64,000 bases of DNA from Oceanihabitans iliipiscarium (GCF_042686125.1 NZ_JBHUOV010000001.1:1240001-1304000); one strand, 5' to 3'. Positions 9,381 to 18,822 are shown, counted from the stretch's first letter. Notes: generated from the letters alone by a model not told the origin. A program made the numbers and translations.

Positions 9381-10117
9381 TAGCTTAACAACATTTGAGT
9401 TAGTATATAGTTTAAAAGAATAATAACGACACTGGTCCAAACAAAAGCGGTCGTACTAGCTTTACCTACTTCTAGTGCACCACCTTTCATGAAGAATCCG
9501 TGAAAAGAAGGAATCGTAGCTAAAACAAATGCAAAAACAAAGGTTTTGATAAAGGCATAGGTGATATGAAATGGAATAAAATCAGTCTGAACACCAATAA
9601 TAAAATCTTCTAATGAGCTATAGCCACCATAGATACAAGCAGCCATTCCTCCTAATATACCAAGAAACATGGCTATAGAAATGACAAATGGGTATAACAT
9701 AAGTGCAATAAATTTTGGGAAAACTAAATAGTTTATGGCGTTTATTCCCATTACTTCTAAAGCATCAATTTGTTCTGTAACTCGCATAGTTCCAATACTT
9801 GAGGTTATAAAGGAGCCAACTTTTCCAGCCATGATAATAGAAATAAAAGTTGGAGCGAATTCTAAAACAATTGATTGTCGTGTTGCAAAACCAACTAAAT
9901 ATTTTGGAATTAAAGGATTGCTAATATTTAATGCAGTTTGAATTGTAACCACTCCACCAACAAAAAAGGAAATAAAAGCAACAATACCTAATGATCCCAT
10001 GATGAGGTCATCAATATCCTTAAAGATTAATGTTTTCATTACAGACCATTTTGTAGGCTTGCGAAACATATCTTTAATCATTATAAAGTAAGCTCCTATA
10101 TTATGAAGGTAAGTCAT
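9380..10117 (-). CDS. mlaE: MlaE-type lipid ABC transporter permease
   Basis: About 245 residues with five to six membrane helices and the MlaE family core (GSFITSSIGTMRVTEQIDALEVMGINAI). It is the membrane part of a lipid transporter working with the ATPase encoded immediately downstream. The frame can be extended to a TTG at 10123; the ATG at 10117 gives MTYLHNIGAYFIMIKDM, which fits family N-termini better. Substrate direction is not inferable from sequence. Upstream gene is divergent (phosphatase). Confidence 0.9.
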   Translation of the reverse strand: MTYLHNIGAYFIMIKDMFRKPTKWSVMKTLIFKDIDDLIMGSLGIVAFISFFVGGVVTIQTALNISNPLIPKYLVGFATRQSIVLEFAPTFISIIMAGKVGSFITSSIGTMRVTEQIDALEVMGINAINYLVFPKFIALMLYPFVISIAMFLGILGGMAACIYGGYSSLEDFIIGVQTDFIPFHITYAFIKTFVFAFVLATIPSFHGFFMKGGALEVGKASTTAFVWTSVVIILLNYILTQMLLS

Positions 10118-10208
10118 AAGCAATTTTGTTATGCTAAAGTATAAAAAACTACGAGGTATTTAATGATAAATTAATCTAAAAAGGAAAAATTTCACACATA
10201 AAAATCTG

Positions 10209-10216
10209 TACTTTTG
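10209..10216 (+). promoter_or_regulatory. Promoter -7 element of PafA-like gene
   Basis: TACTTTTG matches TAnnTTTG. It overlaps a possible TTG start at 10214, which therefore cannot be translated from this promoter; the ATG at 10241 leaves a leader of about 20 bases. Confidence 0.6.
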
Positions 10217-10240
10217 AAAACTGTATTAAATCATCTTATT

Positions 10241-11923
10241 ATGAAGTCTTTATTTTATGTTTTAGTTTTTACTGCTTTCTTTAGTTGTAAAGCGCAAACA
10301 ATAAGTTCAACACAAGTTGTTAAAACAACAGAAAATGTAATTCATACAAATCCTAAACTTGTAGTTGGTATTGTTATCGATCAAATGCGTTATGATTATT
10401 TAACCCGTTTTAACGCTAAGTTTAGCGATGGTGGTTTTAAACGTATGATGCGTGAAGGCTTTAATTGTAAAAACAATCACTTTAATTACATTCCTACCAA
10501 AACAGGTCCTGGACATGCTTCAGTATTTACAGGAACGACACCAAAATATCATGGTGTTATTGGCAATAACTGGTTTGATAAAATTTTAAAACGTAGAGTT
10601 AATTGTGTAGAAGATAATACAGTAGAACCTATAGGAACAGAAAGTAAAGATGGTAAAAAATCGCCTATAATGCTATTGTCAACAACATTTGCTGATGAAA
10701 ACAGATTGTTTACACAAATGCAAGGTAAAACGATTGGAATCTCTATTAAACATAGAGGTGCTATTTTACCAGCTGGACATTCTGCAAATGCAGCTTATTG
10801 GTGGGATTATGATCATGATGGCAATGGGAATTGGATAACGAGTTCTTTTTATATGAACGACCTTCCTCAATGGGTTAAAGATTTTAATGCTTCCAATGTG
10901 GCCGAATCTTATTTTAAAAACTGGGAGCCTTTATATGATATCGATACTTATACTGAAAGCGGGAGTGATTTAAACACCTTCGAGCGTATCTTTGAAGGTA
11001 AGGAAACGGCTACTTTTCCTTATAATTTAGAAGAATTAAGACATCAAAACGGAAATTTTAAAATCATTGCAGAATCTCCTTTTGGAAATACATTAACCAC
11101 AGATTTTGCCTTAAAAGCGATTGATGCTGAAGCCTTAGGGAAAGATGATATTACTGATGTGTTAACCATTAGTTACTCAAGTACAGATAAAGTCGGACAT
11201 GATTTTGGTGTGAATGCTATTGAAACTCAAGATACTTACTTGCGCTTAGATTTAGATTTAGAACGTCTTTTTAATGCTCTAGATGATAAAGTAGGAAAAG
11301 GCGAGTACACTGTGTTTTTAACTTCAGATCATGGTGCTCCTTATACGCCTAGTTATTTAAAATCAAGAAGAATACCTTCAGGTCTTTTTGACTTAAGCCA
11401 ACTATTTGATGAATTAAATGAGATGCTTTTTAAGCATTATAAAGTTTCAGATTTAGTTTTAAGTAGAATAAATAATCAAATCTTTTTTGACCACGAAAAA
11501 ATTGAGCAACATAAGTTGGATTTGAAAGCACTAAAAGATAAAGTTGGAAAGCAATTATTGACTTATGATTTGATTGATAAAGTGTATTTGACTTCTGAAA
11601 TTAACCAGTTTGAAGGAAGCTCAGGCTATTTAGAGGATTTATTAAACAATGGCCATCACCAAAAACGTTCAGGTGATATTTTGTTTGTATTTAATCCTTC
11701 GGTTTTTAAAGATACACCATGGAATAGAACAGGAACAGACCATCATTCTGGAATGGTATATGACACACATGTTCCATTATTGTTTTTTGGTAAAGGCATT
11801 AAGCAAGGAAGTACTTTTAAGAAAACAAGAATTATTGATATAGCTCCAACTATTTCAGCACTCTTAGGAATTAGCTTTCCAAATGCTGCTACAGGAATTC
11901 CACTTGAATTTGTATTAGAATAG
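10241..11923 (+). CDS. pafA: PafA-like alkaline phosphatase (secreted/lipoprotein)
   Basis: 560 residues. The N-terminus is a signal sequence ending FFSCKAQ, so it is probably a lipoprotein. The alkaline-phosphatase superfamily domain follows: VGIVIDQMRYDYL holds the first metal aspartate, TKTGPGHASVFTG carries the predicted nucleophilic Thr, and TSDHGAPYTP and GTDHHSG supply further zinc ligands. Overall it resembles Bacteroidota PafA, a calcium-independent periplasmic phosphatase that frees phosphate from organic phosphomonoesters. A TTG-initiated frame nine codons longer overlaps the promoter and was rejected. No Pho-type operator was recognised. Confidence 0.85.
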   Translation: MKSLFYVLVFTAFFSCKAQTISSTQVVKTTENVIHTNPKLVVGIVIDQMRYDYLTRFNAKFSDGGFKRMMREGFNCKNNHFNYIPTKTGPGHASVFTGTTPKYHGVIGNNWFDKILKRRVNCVEDNTVEPIGTESKDGKKSPIMLLSTTFADENRLFTQMQGKTIGISIKHRGAILPAGHSANAAYWWDYDHDGNGNWITSSFYMNDLPQWVKDFNASNVAESYFKNWEPLYDIDTYTESGSDLNTFERIFEGKETATFPYNLEELRHQNGNFKIIAESPFGNTLTTDFALKAIDAEALGKDDITDVLTISYSSTDKVGHDFGVNAIETQDTYLRLDLDLERLFNALDDKVGKGEYTVFLTSDHGAPYTPSYLKSRRIPSGLFDLSQLFDELNEMLFKHYKVSDLVLSRINNQIFFDHEKIEQHKLDLKALKDKVGKQLLTYDLIDKVYLTSEINQFEGSSGYLEDLLNNGHHQKRSGDILFVFNPSVFKDTPWNRTGTDHHSGMVYDTHVPLLFFGKGIKQGSTFKKTRIIDIAPTISALLGISFPNAATGIPLEFVLE

Positions 11924-11971
11924 TATATTGCTGTTGTTTTTTAGAAAGAAAAAACACTAAAGTTTGTGATG

Positions 11972-12238
11972 TTATTTTTTATACAAAAAATAGTTATTAA
12001 CGAGCTCGATATAGGTTTTCTTGGCTTCGTCTTCTGTGATGTCTTGAATTTGAAATAAAGCATTAGTTTTAAATGCATTTATAATTTGTTTTTTGCTGCT
12101 AGGCCTTGAGTAATTGTTAGTTGCTTTTTTATAATACGCATATAAGCGTAATAAAAAATCGGCAGGAAAAGGCTCTTGGTGTTCGTTAACTCGAGCAACT
12201 GCTTCAGTAAAGGCGATATGTAATTCTTCAGCAGTCAT
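11972..12238 (-). CDS. Acyl-CoA-binding protein (ACBP)
   Basis: 88 residues, the standard length for ACBP, a small four-helix protein that binds and buffers long-chain acyl-CoA. LLRLYAYYKKATNN is the conserved helix-2 block with the ligand-contacting Tyr/Lys residues. ACBP is best known from eukaryotes and is patchy in bacteria, so its position as the last gene after cdsA and psd is informative: an acyl-CoA or acyl-chain pool linked to phospholipid synthesis is the likely context (inference). It begins directly after the psd stop codon. Confidence 0.85.
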   Translation of the reverse strand: MTAEELHIAFTEAVARVNEHQEPFPADFLLRLYAYYKKATNNYSRPSSKKQIINAFKTNALFQIQDITEDEAKKTYIELVNNYFLYKK

Positions 12239-12889
12239 TTATATTTCAGCAATAATACTTTCTCCACCGCGAACTTTTTCATTTAAAGCAACTTTAATTT
12301 TGGTGTCTAAGGGTAAAAATAAATCAACTCTTGATCCAAATTTTATAAATCCAGAATCATCACCTTGAATTGCAGAATCACCTTCTTTAGCATAGTTTAC
12401 AATACGTTTGGCTAATGCTCCAGCAATTTGTCGGTATAAAACTTTTCCATATGTAGAGTTTTCAACAACCACAGTAGTGCGTTCGTTTTCTTCACTCGCT
12501 TTTGGGTGCCAAGCAACTAAATACTTTCCTGGATGATATTTGCTAAATAAAACTTTACCGTTAATTGGATAACGCGTTACATGTACATTTAAAGGTGACA
12601 TAAATACACTGACCTGCAGTCTATTTTCTTTAAAATATTCACTTTCATAAACTTCTTCAATAACAACAACTTTACCATCTACAGGAGACAATACATGTTG
12701 GTCATTGTTAATTGTGTTCCTTTTAGGGTTTCTAAAAAACTGAAGGATTAAAAATAAGAAGACACCTAGAGCTATAAACAGTAAAATTTGAAGCCAGTTT
12801 ATACTCACAAATTTATCAATAAGTAAATAACTAGCAATTACGAGTATAAATGTAATTAGGATGATTTTATGACCTTCTTTATGAAACAT
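12239..12889 (-). CDS. psd: Phosphatidylserine decarboxylase proenzyme
   Basis: 216 residues, the short form of Psd. It converts phosphatidylserine to phosphatidylethanolamine at the inner membrane and self-cleaves to create a pyruvoyl cofactor; the predicted cleavage is between Gly185 and Ser186 in FIKFGSRVDLFLP. Two N-terminal hydrophobic helices (about 8-27 and 32-52) anchor it. HVLSPVDGKV and MSPLNVHVTRYP are conserved catalytic-domain blocks. The start overlaps cdsA by 11 bases and the stop abuts the ACBP gene, so the three are one operon. Confidence 0.95.
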   Translation of the reverse strand: MFHKEGHKIILITFILVIASYLLIDKFVSINWLQILLFIALGVFLFLILQFFRNPKRNTINNDQHVLSPVDGKVVVIEEVYESEYFKENRLQVSVFMSPLNVHVTRYPINGKVLFSKYHPGKYLVAWHPKASEENERTTVVVENSTYGKVLYRQIAGALAKRIVNYAKEGDSAIQGDDSGFIKFGSRVDLFLPLDTKIKVALNEKVRGGESIIAEI

Positions 12890-13700
12890 AATGTAAAATT
12901 CTTAAAAATAAATAAATAAATGGTGCTGCAAATATAATACTATCAAACCTGTCTAATAATCCACCATGACCAGGCATAATAGTGCCACTATCTTTAACAT
13001 TGGCCTGACGTTTAAATTTTGATTCAATTAAATCACCTAGCGTGCCAAAAACACTTACAATAATACTTAAAATTAACCATTGTGTAAAACTTAAAGTCTG
13101 TGTAAAATACGAAATAAAATAACTAGCAATACAGGCAAAAAATAAACCACCAAGAAACCCTTCAACTGTTTTTTTAGGAGAGATGCTAGGAAATAACTTT
13201 TGTTTACCAAATTTAGAACCTACTAGATAAGCAAAGGTGTCATTTACCCAAACTAAAATAAAAGCTCCTAATAAAATATTGGGGTTATATGCTTCATAAT
13301 AGTTTGCAATAAGAATTAAAAAGACAAAAGCACTAGAAAGGTAAAAAGTAGTAATTATAAAGCGTTTAGAACTAAAAAGTGGGATTGTTTTTTCTGAAAA
13401 CAAATCCTTGATTAAAAAAAGCTGAACAAAAATAGTAATAACTTGAAGGATTTGTGTCGCTTCATATAGACCTACATTAGAGTTCATAAATAGTTGCCAA
13501 TATCCAAAAACAAAATACAGAACTGTAAAAAGTAGATAAGGAATAAAGCTTTTTAATTGGATGAGTTTTTTAAATTCATGCAAACAGATAAGACCAAAAA
13601 GAAAAAACAAAATGATTAGCGCATGCTTGTTATATAAACTAAAAATAAGTAGCAACACATAGAGTAATCCTGAAAATGCGCGAATAGCAATGTCCTTCAT
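12879..13700 (-). CDS. cdsA: Phosphatidate cytidylyltransferase
   Basis: 273 residues with about eight membrane helices. It forms CDP-diacylglycerol from phosphatidic acid and CTP, the branch point of phospholipid synthesis. The CDP-signature is at the C-terminus: GDLIESKFKRQANVKDSG followed by MPGHGGLLDRFDS. A second conserved piece, WVNDTFAYLVGSKFGK, holds the catalytic aspartate region. First lipid gene of cdsA-psd-ACBP, 56 bases after the LUD-domain gene. Confidence 0.95.
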   Translation of the reverse strand: MKDIAIRAFSGLLYVLLLIFSLYNKHALIILFFLFGLICLHEFKKLIQLKSFIPYLLFTVLYFVFGYWQLFMNSNVGLYEATQILQVITIFVQLFLIKDLFSEKTIPLFSSKRFIITTFYLSSAFVFLILIANYYEAYNPNILLGAFILVWVNDTFAYLVGSKFGKQKLFPSISPKKTVEGFLGGLFFACIASYFISYFTQTLSFTQWLILSIIVSVFGTLGDLIESKFKRQANVKDSGTIMPGHGGLLDRFDSIIFAAPFIYLFLRILHYVS

Positions 13701-13756
13701 TTGTTGGTTATTGTTATTTTAGAAATAAGATGCAATAAATAGATTCACGTTTTATC

Positions 13757-14365
13757 TTAAAGATCTTCTAAAAGCAACAAATATAAGTTTTTTGAACTAC
13801 TACCATAAGTTAAGAAGTCTTTTTCATCAGAAGATTTAAAGTGCTTTATAGTTGTAATGTTCGTAGGAATCTTTTGTTTGTTTTTGTTTTTAATGCCTTT
13901 TAAGCCTTCTCCAATATTCTCGACAATTTGGCTAGTTGTTGCAAATACGACACAATTAGAAGGTAGTTCTGTTAATTTTTTTTCTGCAATTTGATTAGAG
14001 GAAATAAGTAAAGAACCATCATTTGCGATAAGGTTTTCACAGGTAGTAAGCATATATTCGGCTTCAGATATAACTCTAGTAGTTGTTAATTGAGAATTTG
14101 AAAACTTGTTTTTTAAGTTTTCGTCTAATAGAAGTACGGAAGATTCATGCCAACTGTTTTCATCAATAATGTTTTGTAAACAATCAAATACTTCGTTTAA
14201 ATTTTCGCAATACAGGAATTTTCCACCATTAGCTTTAAAGTTTATCGTAAACCTTTCGTCTATTGGCAGCTTTAAGTCTGGCATATATTTACCACGATCG
14301 TCTGATTGAAATTCATCTTCTGAATGATCAGATTTGGAACCAAAAATTTTTCTAAAAAGACTCAT
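13757..14365 (-). CDS. LUD-domain protein (LutC/YkgG-like)
   Basis: 202 residues. The C-terminal two thirds match the LUD fold: the stretch TTCENLIANDGSLLISS and the FATTSQIVENIGEGLK region correspond to conserved parts of LutC/YkgG, proteins of lactate-oxidation iron-sulfur complexes. Stand-alone versions like this one are widespread in Bacteroidota between ftsH and cdsA and have no proven role. The first 40 residues are polar and poorly conserved. It has no lutA/lutB partners here, so a lactate role is doubtful. Confidence 0.75.
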   Translation of the reverse strand: MSLFRKIFGSKSDHSEDEFQSDDRGKYMPDLKLPIDERFTINFKANGGKFLYCENLNEVFDCLQNIIDENSWHESSVLLLDENLKNKFSNSQLTTTRVISEAEYMLTTCENLIANDGSLLISSNQIAEKKLTELPSNCVVFATTSQIVENIGEGLKGIKNKNKQKIPTNITTIKHFKSSDEKDFLTYGSSSKNLYLLLLEDL

Positions 14366-14484
14366 TTAAATTATAGCAATTTATATCTGTGCTATAGGTT
14401 TTTTCAAATATAAAAAATCTTAAACTAACCATAGGGTTAATTTAAGATTTTAAATTAATGTTAACAAAATTCTAAAATATTTTA

Positions 14485-16407
14485 TTAGTCTAATAGTGGG
14501 TGTTCTTCGACTTCAAAAGGGCGTTCACCAAAAATTTTCTCTAGGTTATCTTTAAAAATAACTTCTTTTTCAAGCAATACTTCTGCAAGTTCAGTAAGCT
14601 TGTCTTTATTTTCTTCTAAGAGCTTAATGGCTCTTTGATATTGCTTTTCAATAATATTAGATATTTCTTTATCAATCAATTCTGCGGTCTGCTCACTATA
14701 AGGCTTTGTAAAGCCGTATTCGCTTTGGCCAGAAGAATCATAATAGGTTAAATTTCCAACTTTATCACTTAAACCATAAATCGTTACCATGGCTCTTGCT
14801 TGCTTTGTAACTTTCTCTAAATCACTTAAAGCTCCTGTAGAAATTTTATCAAAAATCACTTTTTCTGCTGCACGACCACCAAGTGCTGCACACATTTCGT
14901 CTAGCATTTGTTCTGGTCTAACAATTAAACGTTCTTCAGGCAAATACCAAGCAGCACCTAAAGAACGACCTCTAGGTACAATGGTTACTTTGACTAAAGG
15001 CGCAGCATGTTCTAGCATCCAGCTTACAGTAGCATGTCCAGCTTCATGAAAAGCAACAGCTCTTTTTTCACTTGGAGTAATAATTTTATTTTTCTTTTCT
15101 AATCCACCTACAATTCGATCTACAGCATCTAAGAAATCTTGTTTGTCAACAGCTTTTTTACCTTGTCGAGCTGCAATTAATGCAGCTTCATTACACACGT
15201 TAGCAATATCTGCTCCAGAAAATCCTGGGGTTTGTTTAGAAAGGAAGTCGATATCTAAACCATCAGCTTTTTTAAGAGGCCTTAGGTGGACTTCAAAAAT
15301 TTCTTTACGTTCTCTAACATCTGGAAGATCTACAAAAATTTGTCTATCAAAACGTCCAGCTCTCATTAAGGCTTTATCTAAAATATCTGCTCTGTTGGTT
15401 GCTGCAATAACAATAACGTTTGTATTGGTTCCAAAACCATCCATTTCGGTAAGCAGTTGATTTAAGGTGTTTTCGCGTTCATCATTACTTCCTGACATGG
15501 CATTTTTTCCTCTAGCACGACCAATGGCATCAATTTCATCAATAAAGATAATAGCAGGAGATTTTTCTTTAGCTTGTTTGAATAAATCACGAACACGCGA
15601 TGCTCCTACACCTACAAACATTTCAACAAAATCTGAACCAGATAATGAGAAGAAAGGCACTTTAGCTTCGCCAGCTACAGCTTTAGCTAACAATGTTTTT
15701 CCAGTTCCTGGAGGTCCTACAAGTAATGCGCCTTTTGGTATTTTTCCTCCTAAAGAGGTATACTTTTCTGGGTTTTTCAAGAAGTCTACAATTTCTTGAA
15801 CTTCTTCTTTAGCACCTTCTAATCCAGCAACATCTTTAAATGAAGTTTTTACTTCTGTATTTTGGTCAAAAAGCTTGGCTTTAGATTTTCCAATATTAAA
15901 AATCTGTCCGCCAGCGCCTCCACCTCCACCACCAGACATACGTCTCATGATAAAAATCCAAACACCTATTAAAAGAATAAAAGGAATAAGTCCAATAAGC
16001 AAGTCGCCCCAAGCATTAGATTCGGTTTTATTAACTAAAATATTAGATTTACCAATTGCTTTTAAATCATTTTCAAAATTTGATTGATCTCCAATTTCAA
16101 AAGTATAATTAGGAAGTCTTGATGAAGTAGGTAAAAAACTTGAAGGCTTAGATTTTTTATGAATTTCTTTAGCTTCAGCTTCTTTTGTTAAATAAACTTT
16201 TGCTAAGCGTTTATTAATTATTTCTACTTTTTCAACATCATTGTTTTCAGCGTATTCAAAAAACTCATAAGGTGTTATGATTTTGGTGTCTTGAAAACCA
16301 CTTCCGTTTAAAAATTGCATAGCAATAAAAATTGCCAGAATTCCGCCATAAATCCAGTAAGGACTAAATTTAGGTTTTTTACTATTTGTATTTTTTTCGT
16401 TTGCCAT
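14485..16407 (-). CDS. ftsH: ATP-dependent zinc metalloprotease FtsH
   Basis: 640 residues. Two membrane helices (about 17-33 and 134-153) bracket a small periplasmic domain. The AAA+ module has Walker A GPPGTGKT at 231-238, Walker B with IFIDEIDAIGR and the SRH region AATNRADILDKALMRAGRFD. The M41 protease site is HEAGH at 454-458. It degrades misfolded or short-lived membrane and cytoplasmic proteins. A glycine-rich linker (GGGGGGAGG) follows the second helix. Eight bases downstream of rsfS, so cotranscribed from the rsfS promoter. Confidence 0.97.
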   Translation of the reverse strand: MANEKNTNSKKPKFSPYWIYGGILAIFIAMQFLNGSGFQDTKIITPYEFFEYAENNDVEKVEIINKRLAKVYLTKEAEAKEIHKKSKPSSFLPTSSRLPNYTFEIGDQSNFENDLKAIGKSNILVNKTESNAWGDLLIGLIPFILLIGVWIFIMRRMSGGGGGGAGGQIFNIGKSKAKLFDQNTEVKTSFKDVAGLEGAKEEVQEIVDFLKNPEKYTSLGGKIPKGALLVGPPGTGKTLLAKAVAGEAKVPFFSLSGSDFVEMFVGVGASRVRDLFKQAKEKSPAIIFIDEIDAIGRARGKNAMSGSNDERENTLNQLLTEMDGFGTNTNVIVIAATNRADILDKALMRAGRFDRQIFVDLPDVRERKEIFEVHLRPLKKADGLDIDFLSKQTPGFSGADIANVCNEAALIAARQGKKAVDKQDFLDAVDRIVGGLEKKNKIITPSEKRAVAFHEAGHATVSWMLEHAAPLVKVTIVPRGRSLGAAWYLPEERLIVRPEQMLDEMCAALGGRAAEKVIFDKISTGALSDLEKVTKQARAMVTIYGLSDKVGNLTYYDSSGQSEYGFTKPYSEQTAELIDKEISNIIEKQYQRAIKLLEENKDKLTELAEVLLEKEVIFKDNLEKIFGERPFEVEEHPLLD

Positions 16408-16415
16408 TAACTTGT

Positions 16416-16787
16416 TTAATAGTTTGATTCAATTACTGTGGTTTTAGCGTCTCCCCAAAGACTCTCAATGTCATAATACTCTCTAATGTGTTTTTGAAAA
16501 ACATGTACCACAACGTTAACATAATCCATTAAAACCCATTCTGCGTTGTCCATGCCTTCAATATGCCAAGGTTTATCTTTAAGATTTTTGCTAACTTTTT
16601 TCTGAATAGAATTAACAATGGCGTTGACTTGTGTGTTTGAAGTACCTTCACAAACTATAAAATAGTCACATACTGTATTTTCAATCTCTCGTAAATCTAA
16701 TATATTTATATCTTTCCCTTTTACATCTTCAATTCCAGCTAGTATTGTTGTTATAAGTTGGTCTGGATTCGTTTGTTTTATCGCCAT
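16416..16787 (-). CDS. rsfS: Ribosomal silencing factor RsfS
   Basis: 123 residues of the RsfS/Iojap family. It binds ribosomal protein uL14 and blocks subunit joining during starvation. The conserved core KDINILDLREIENTVCDYF and the C-terminal WVLMDYVNVVVHVF are both present. It heads the rsfS-ftsH-LUD-cdsA-psd-ACBP cluster and has a recognisable -7 element about 20 bases upstream. Confidence 0.93.
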   Translation of the reverse strand: MAIKQTNPDQLITTILAGIEDVKGKDINILDLREIENTVCDYFIVCEGTSNTQVNAIVNSIQKKVSKNLKDKPWHIEGMDNAEWVLMDYVNVVVHVFQKHIREYYDIESLWGDAKTTVIESNY

Positions 16788-16807
16788 TAATTTGATTTAA
16801 ATTTGTG

Positions 16808-16815
16808 CAAAGTTA
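16808..16815 (-). promoter_or_regulatory. rsfS-ftsH operon promoter, -7 element
   Basis: On the minus strand the box reads TAACTTTG, matching TAnnTTTG, with 20 bases between it and the rsfS ATG. Confidence 0.5.
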
Positions 16816-16884
16816 TTATTTTTTTAGTTCTTTATACTGTTAAAAATCTATAAGATTTCACAGAATGAATATAATTAATCCATA

Positions 16885-17616
16885 ATGCGTATAATCAAAC
16901 TTAATGCCACCAATTCAACTAATACTTATTTAAAACAATTAAGTGGTAAAGAGGTGATTTCTGATTATACAGTTGTGCAGACTCAATTTCAAACTCAAGG
17001 TCGTGGTCAAATGGGTACAAAATGGTCCGCAAATTCTGGTGAAAACCTTATGTTTAGTGTATTTAAGGAAGTTTCTTTTTTAAAGTTTGATCAGCATTTT
17101 TGTATTAGTATGGTGACTGCTTTGGCAATTATAAAGACTTTAAAATCTTTTAACGTTCCTAAATTGAGTGTGAAATGGCCAAACGACATTTTGTCAGAAG
17201 ACAAAAAGATTTGTGGTGTTTTAATAGAAAATAGCATTAAGCAAAATAAATTTAAGGACTCTATTATTGGTGTTGGTATTAATGTAAATCAAACTCATTT
17301 TGAAAATTTGCCAAAAGCCTCTTCATTACGGATTATTACTGGCAGAACCTTTCATTTTGATGAACTATTAATCAGGCTAATAGAGCATTTAAAACAATAT
17401 TTTTCTTTATTAGAAGCTCAAAATTTTGAAGCCATAAAAAACGAATACGAATCTTATTTGTTTCGAAAAAATAAGCCTTCTACATTTAAAGATAAAACAG
17501 GTAATATGTTTTCGGGTTTTATTCAATCCGTATCAGAAACAGGTAATCTGCAAGTACGCCTTGAAGATGCTATTTTAAAAGAATATGATTTAAAAGAAAT
17601 TACCCTATTGTACTAG
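16885..17616 (+). CDS. birA: Biotin--[acetyl-CoA-carboxylase] ligase
   Basis: 243 residues, the monofunctional form without the DNA-binding domain of E. coli BirA, so it ligates biotin to carboxylase carrier proteins but is not expected to repress transcription. The biotin/ATP-binding blocks QTQGRGQMGTKW and SVKWPNDILSEDKKICGVLIE are clear. The final four bases overlap the end of the convergent SRPBCC gene. Confidence 0.93.
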   Translation: MRIIKLNATNSTNTYLKQLSGKEVISDYTVVQTQFQTQGRGQMGTKWSANSGENLMFSVFKEVSFLKFDQHFCISMVTALAIIKTLKSFNVPKLSVKWPNDILSEDKKICGVLIENSIKQNKFKDSIIGVGINVNQTHFENLPKASSLRIITGRTFHFDELLIRLIEHLKQYFSLLEAQNFEAIKNEYESYLFRKNKPSTFKDKTGNMFSGFIQSVSETGNLQVRLEDAILKEYDLKEITLLY

Positions 17617-18008
17617 ATGTTATTTGGCATGTTAGATGTTAAGGTTTCAATAAATTTGCTAATTGGACCTTTGATCATCATAGCCATCATGGCGTTAAAT
17701 TCGCCTTCAAAAGCTAATTGTACTTCGCTTGAATTTTCGGAGGTTTCACTAATGTTAGCCGTTAATGAAAAATCTATTTTCCCACCTGCAGCACCTAACA
17801 CAATTTTATTAGGAGCTATGGCTTCTTTCTTTTTTAGTACAATTTCTGGCATGCCTTTTAAAGCAAACAAAAACGTGTCGTTATCAATCACTTCAAACTT
17901 GCTAATGTTTTCAGGCATTAAGTTTTCAAAGTTTTTAACGTCACTTAAAAAATTGAACGTGTCTTGTGCAGATTTATCAATGATTACTTTTGGAGATTCT
18001 AATTTCAT
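17613..18008 (-). CDS. SRPBCC/START-like domain protein
   Basis: 131 residues with the pattern of an SRPBCC (polyketide cyclase/START-like) hydrophobic-pocket fold: an N-terminal strand with KVIIDKSAQDTFNFLSDVKNFENLMP and a long C-terminal helix (FNAMMAMMIKGPISKFIETLT). Family members bind small hydrophobic ligands; this one has no assigned ligand. It sits next to pyrE on the same strand, 79 bases apart. Confidence 0.7.
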   Translation of the reverse strand: MKLESPKVIIDKSAQDTFNFLSDVKNFENLMPENISKFEVIDNDTFLFALKGMPEIVLKKKEAIAPNKIVLGAAGGKIDFSLTANISETSENSSEVQLAFEGEFNAMMAMMIKGPISKFIETLTSNMPNNI

Positions 18009-18087
18009 AGTACTGTTATGTTGTTGTTTATTACTTGTTTAGTTGCGCAACTAAACAGCTATACAACTAATCATCATATGTTTTATA

Positions 18088-18732
18088 TCAAATTGCGTTC
18101 CATTCACTCGGATTTGAATTCCAATCTGACAAAGTTTGTAATTGATCTTCAGAAATATATTTAGTTTCTAAAGCCTGTTCAAGCAAATTTTTATAATTAC
18201 TTAAAGTGTGTAGTGCGATGCCTTCTTTTTTGAAATTATCATCAGCAATAGCAAATCCATAAGAAAAAATAGCAACCATGCCTTTTACATTGGCTTTAGC
18301 TTCTTTAAGCGCTCTTACAGCATTTAAACTGCTCTTCCCAGTACTTATTAAATCTTCAACAACCACTACATTTTGTCCGCTTTCTAAGAAACCTTCAATT
18401 TGATTTTGGCGACCATGTTTTTTAGCTTCGGGTCTTACATATATAAAAGGTAAACCTAAATATTCTGCAACCAACATACCAATGCCAATAGCTCCAGTCG
18501 CTACACCAGCAATAACATCTGGTTTGCCATATTGTGCTTCAATATGTTTACCCATTGTTTCTCTTATGTAATTTCTAACCAGCGGAAAAGATAAAACAAT
18601 TCTGTTGTCACAATATATAGGCGATTTCCAGCCTGAAGCCCAAGTAAAAGGGGTTTTCGGACTTAATTTTATAGCATTAATTTGCAGTAAAACTTCAGCC
18701 GTTTTTTTAGCAGTGTCTTTATCAAAAATCAT
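18088..18732 (-). CDS. pyrE: Orotate phosphoribosyltransferase
   Basis: 214 residues. It converts orotate and PRPP to OMP in pyrimidine synthesis. The PRPP-binding motif VVVVEDLISTGKSS and the family N-terminal block FTWASGWKSPIYCDNR are present. The open frame runs on to 18831, but that extension would cross the promoter region and has no family similarity; MIFDKDTAKKTAEVLL is the standard start. The -7 element lies only five bases upstream of this ATG. Confidence 0.95.
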   Translation of the reverse strand: MIFDKDTAKKTAEVLLQINAIKLSPKTPFTWASGWKSPIYCDNRIVLSFPLVRNYIRETMGKHIEAQYGKPDVIAGVATGAIGIGMLVAEYLGLPFIYVRPEAKKHGRQNQIEGFLESGQNVVVVEDLISTGKSSLNAVRALKEAKANVKGMVAIFSYGFAIADDNFKKEGIALHTLSNYKNLLEQALETKYISEDQLQTLSDWNSNPSEWNAI

Positions 18733-18737
18733 AGACA

Positions 18738-18745
18738 CAAAATTA
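18738..18745 (-). promoter_or_regulatory. pyrE promoter -7 element, leaderless geometry
   Basis: Minus-strand TAATTTTG (TAnnTTTG) ends five bases before the pyrE ATG at 18732, so the transcript would begin at or within a few bases of the start codon. Confidence 0.5.
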
Positions 18746-18822
18746 CACATAAATTTAATTTTAATGCTATTTGTTTTGTGCAAAAAAATGATAAATTTAC
18801 AAAACCAATCTAGACCTAAAAG

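Noticed and set aside
9381..9440. N-terminal extension of the MlaF-like ATPase (20 residues)
   Set aside because: It lies inside the permease gene; the ATG at 9380 overlaps the permease stop by one base, which is the expected coupling point.
14789..16087. Several open frames on the plus strand opposite ftsH
   Set aside because: They are shadows in the complementary frame of a strongly coding gene, with no family features, and differ from each other in frame.
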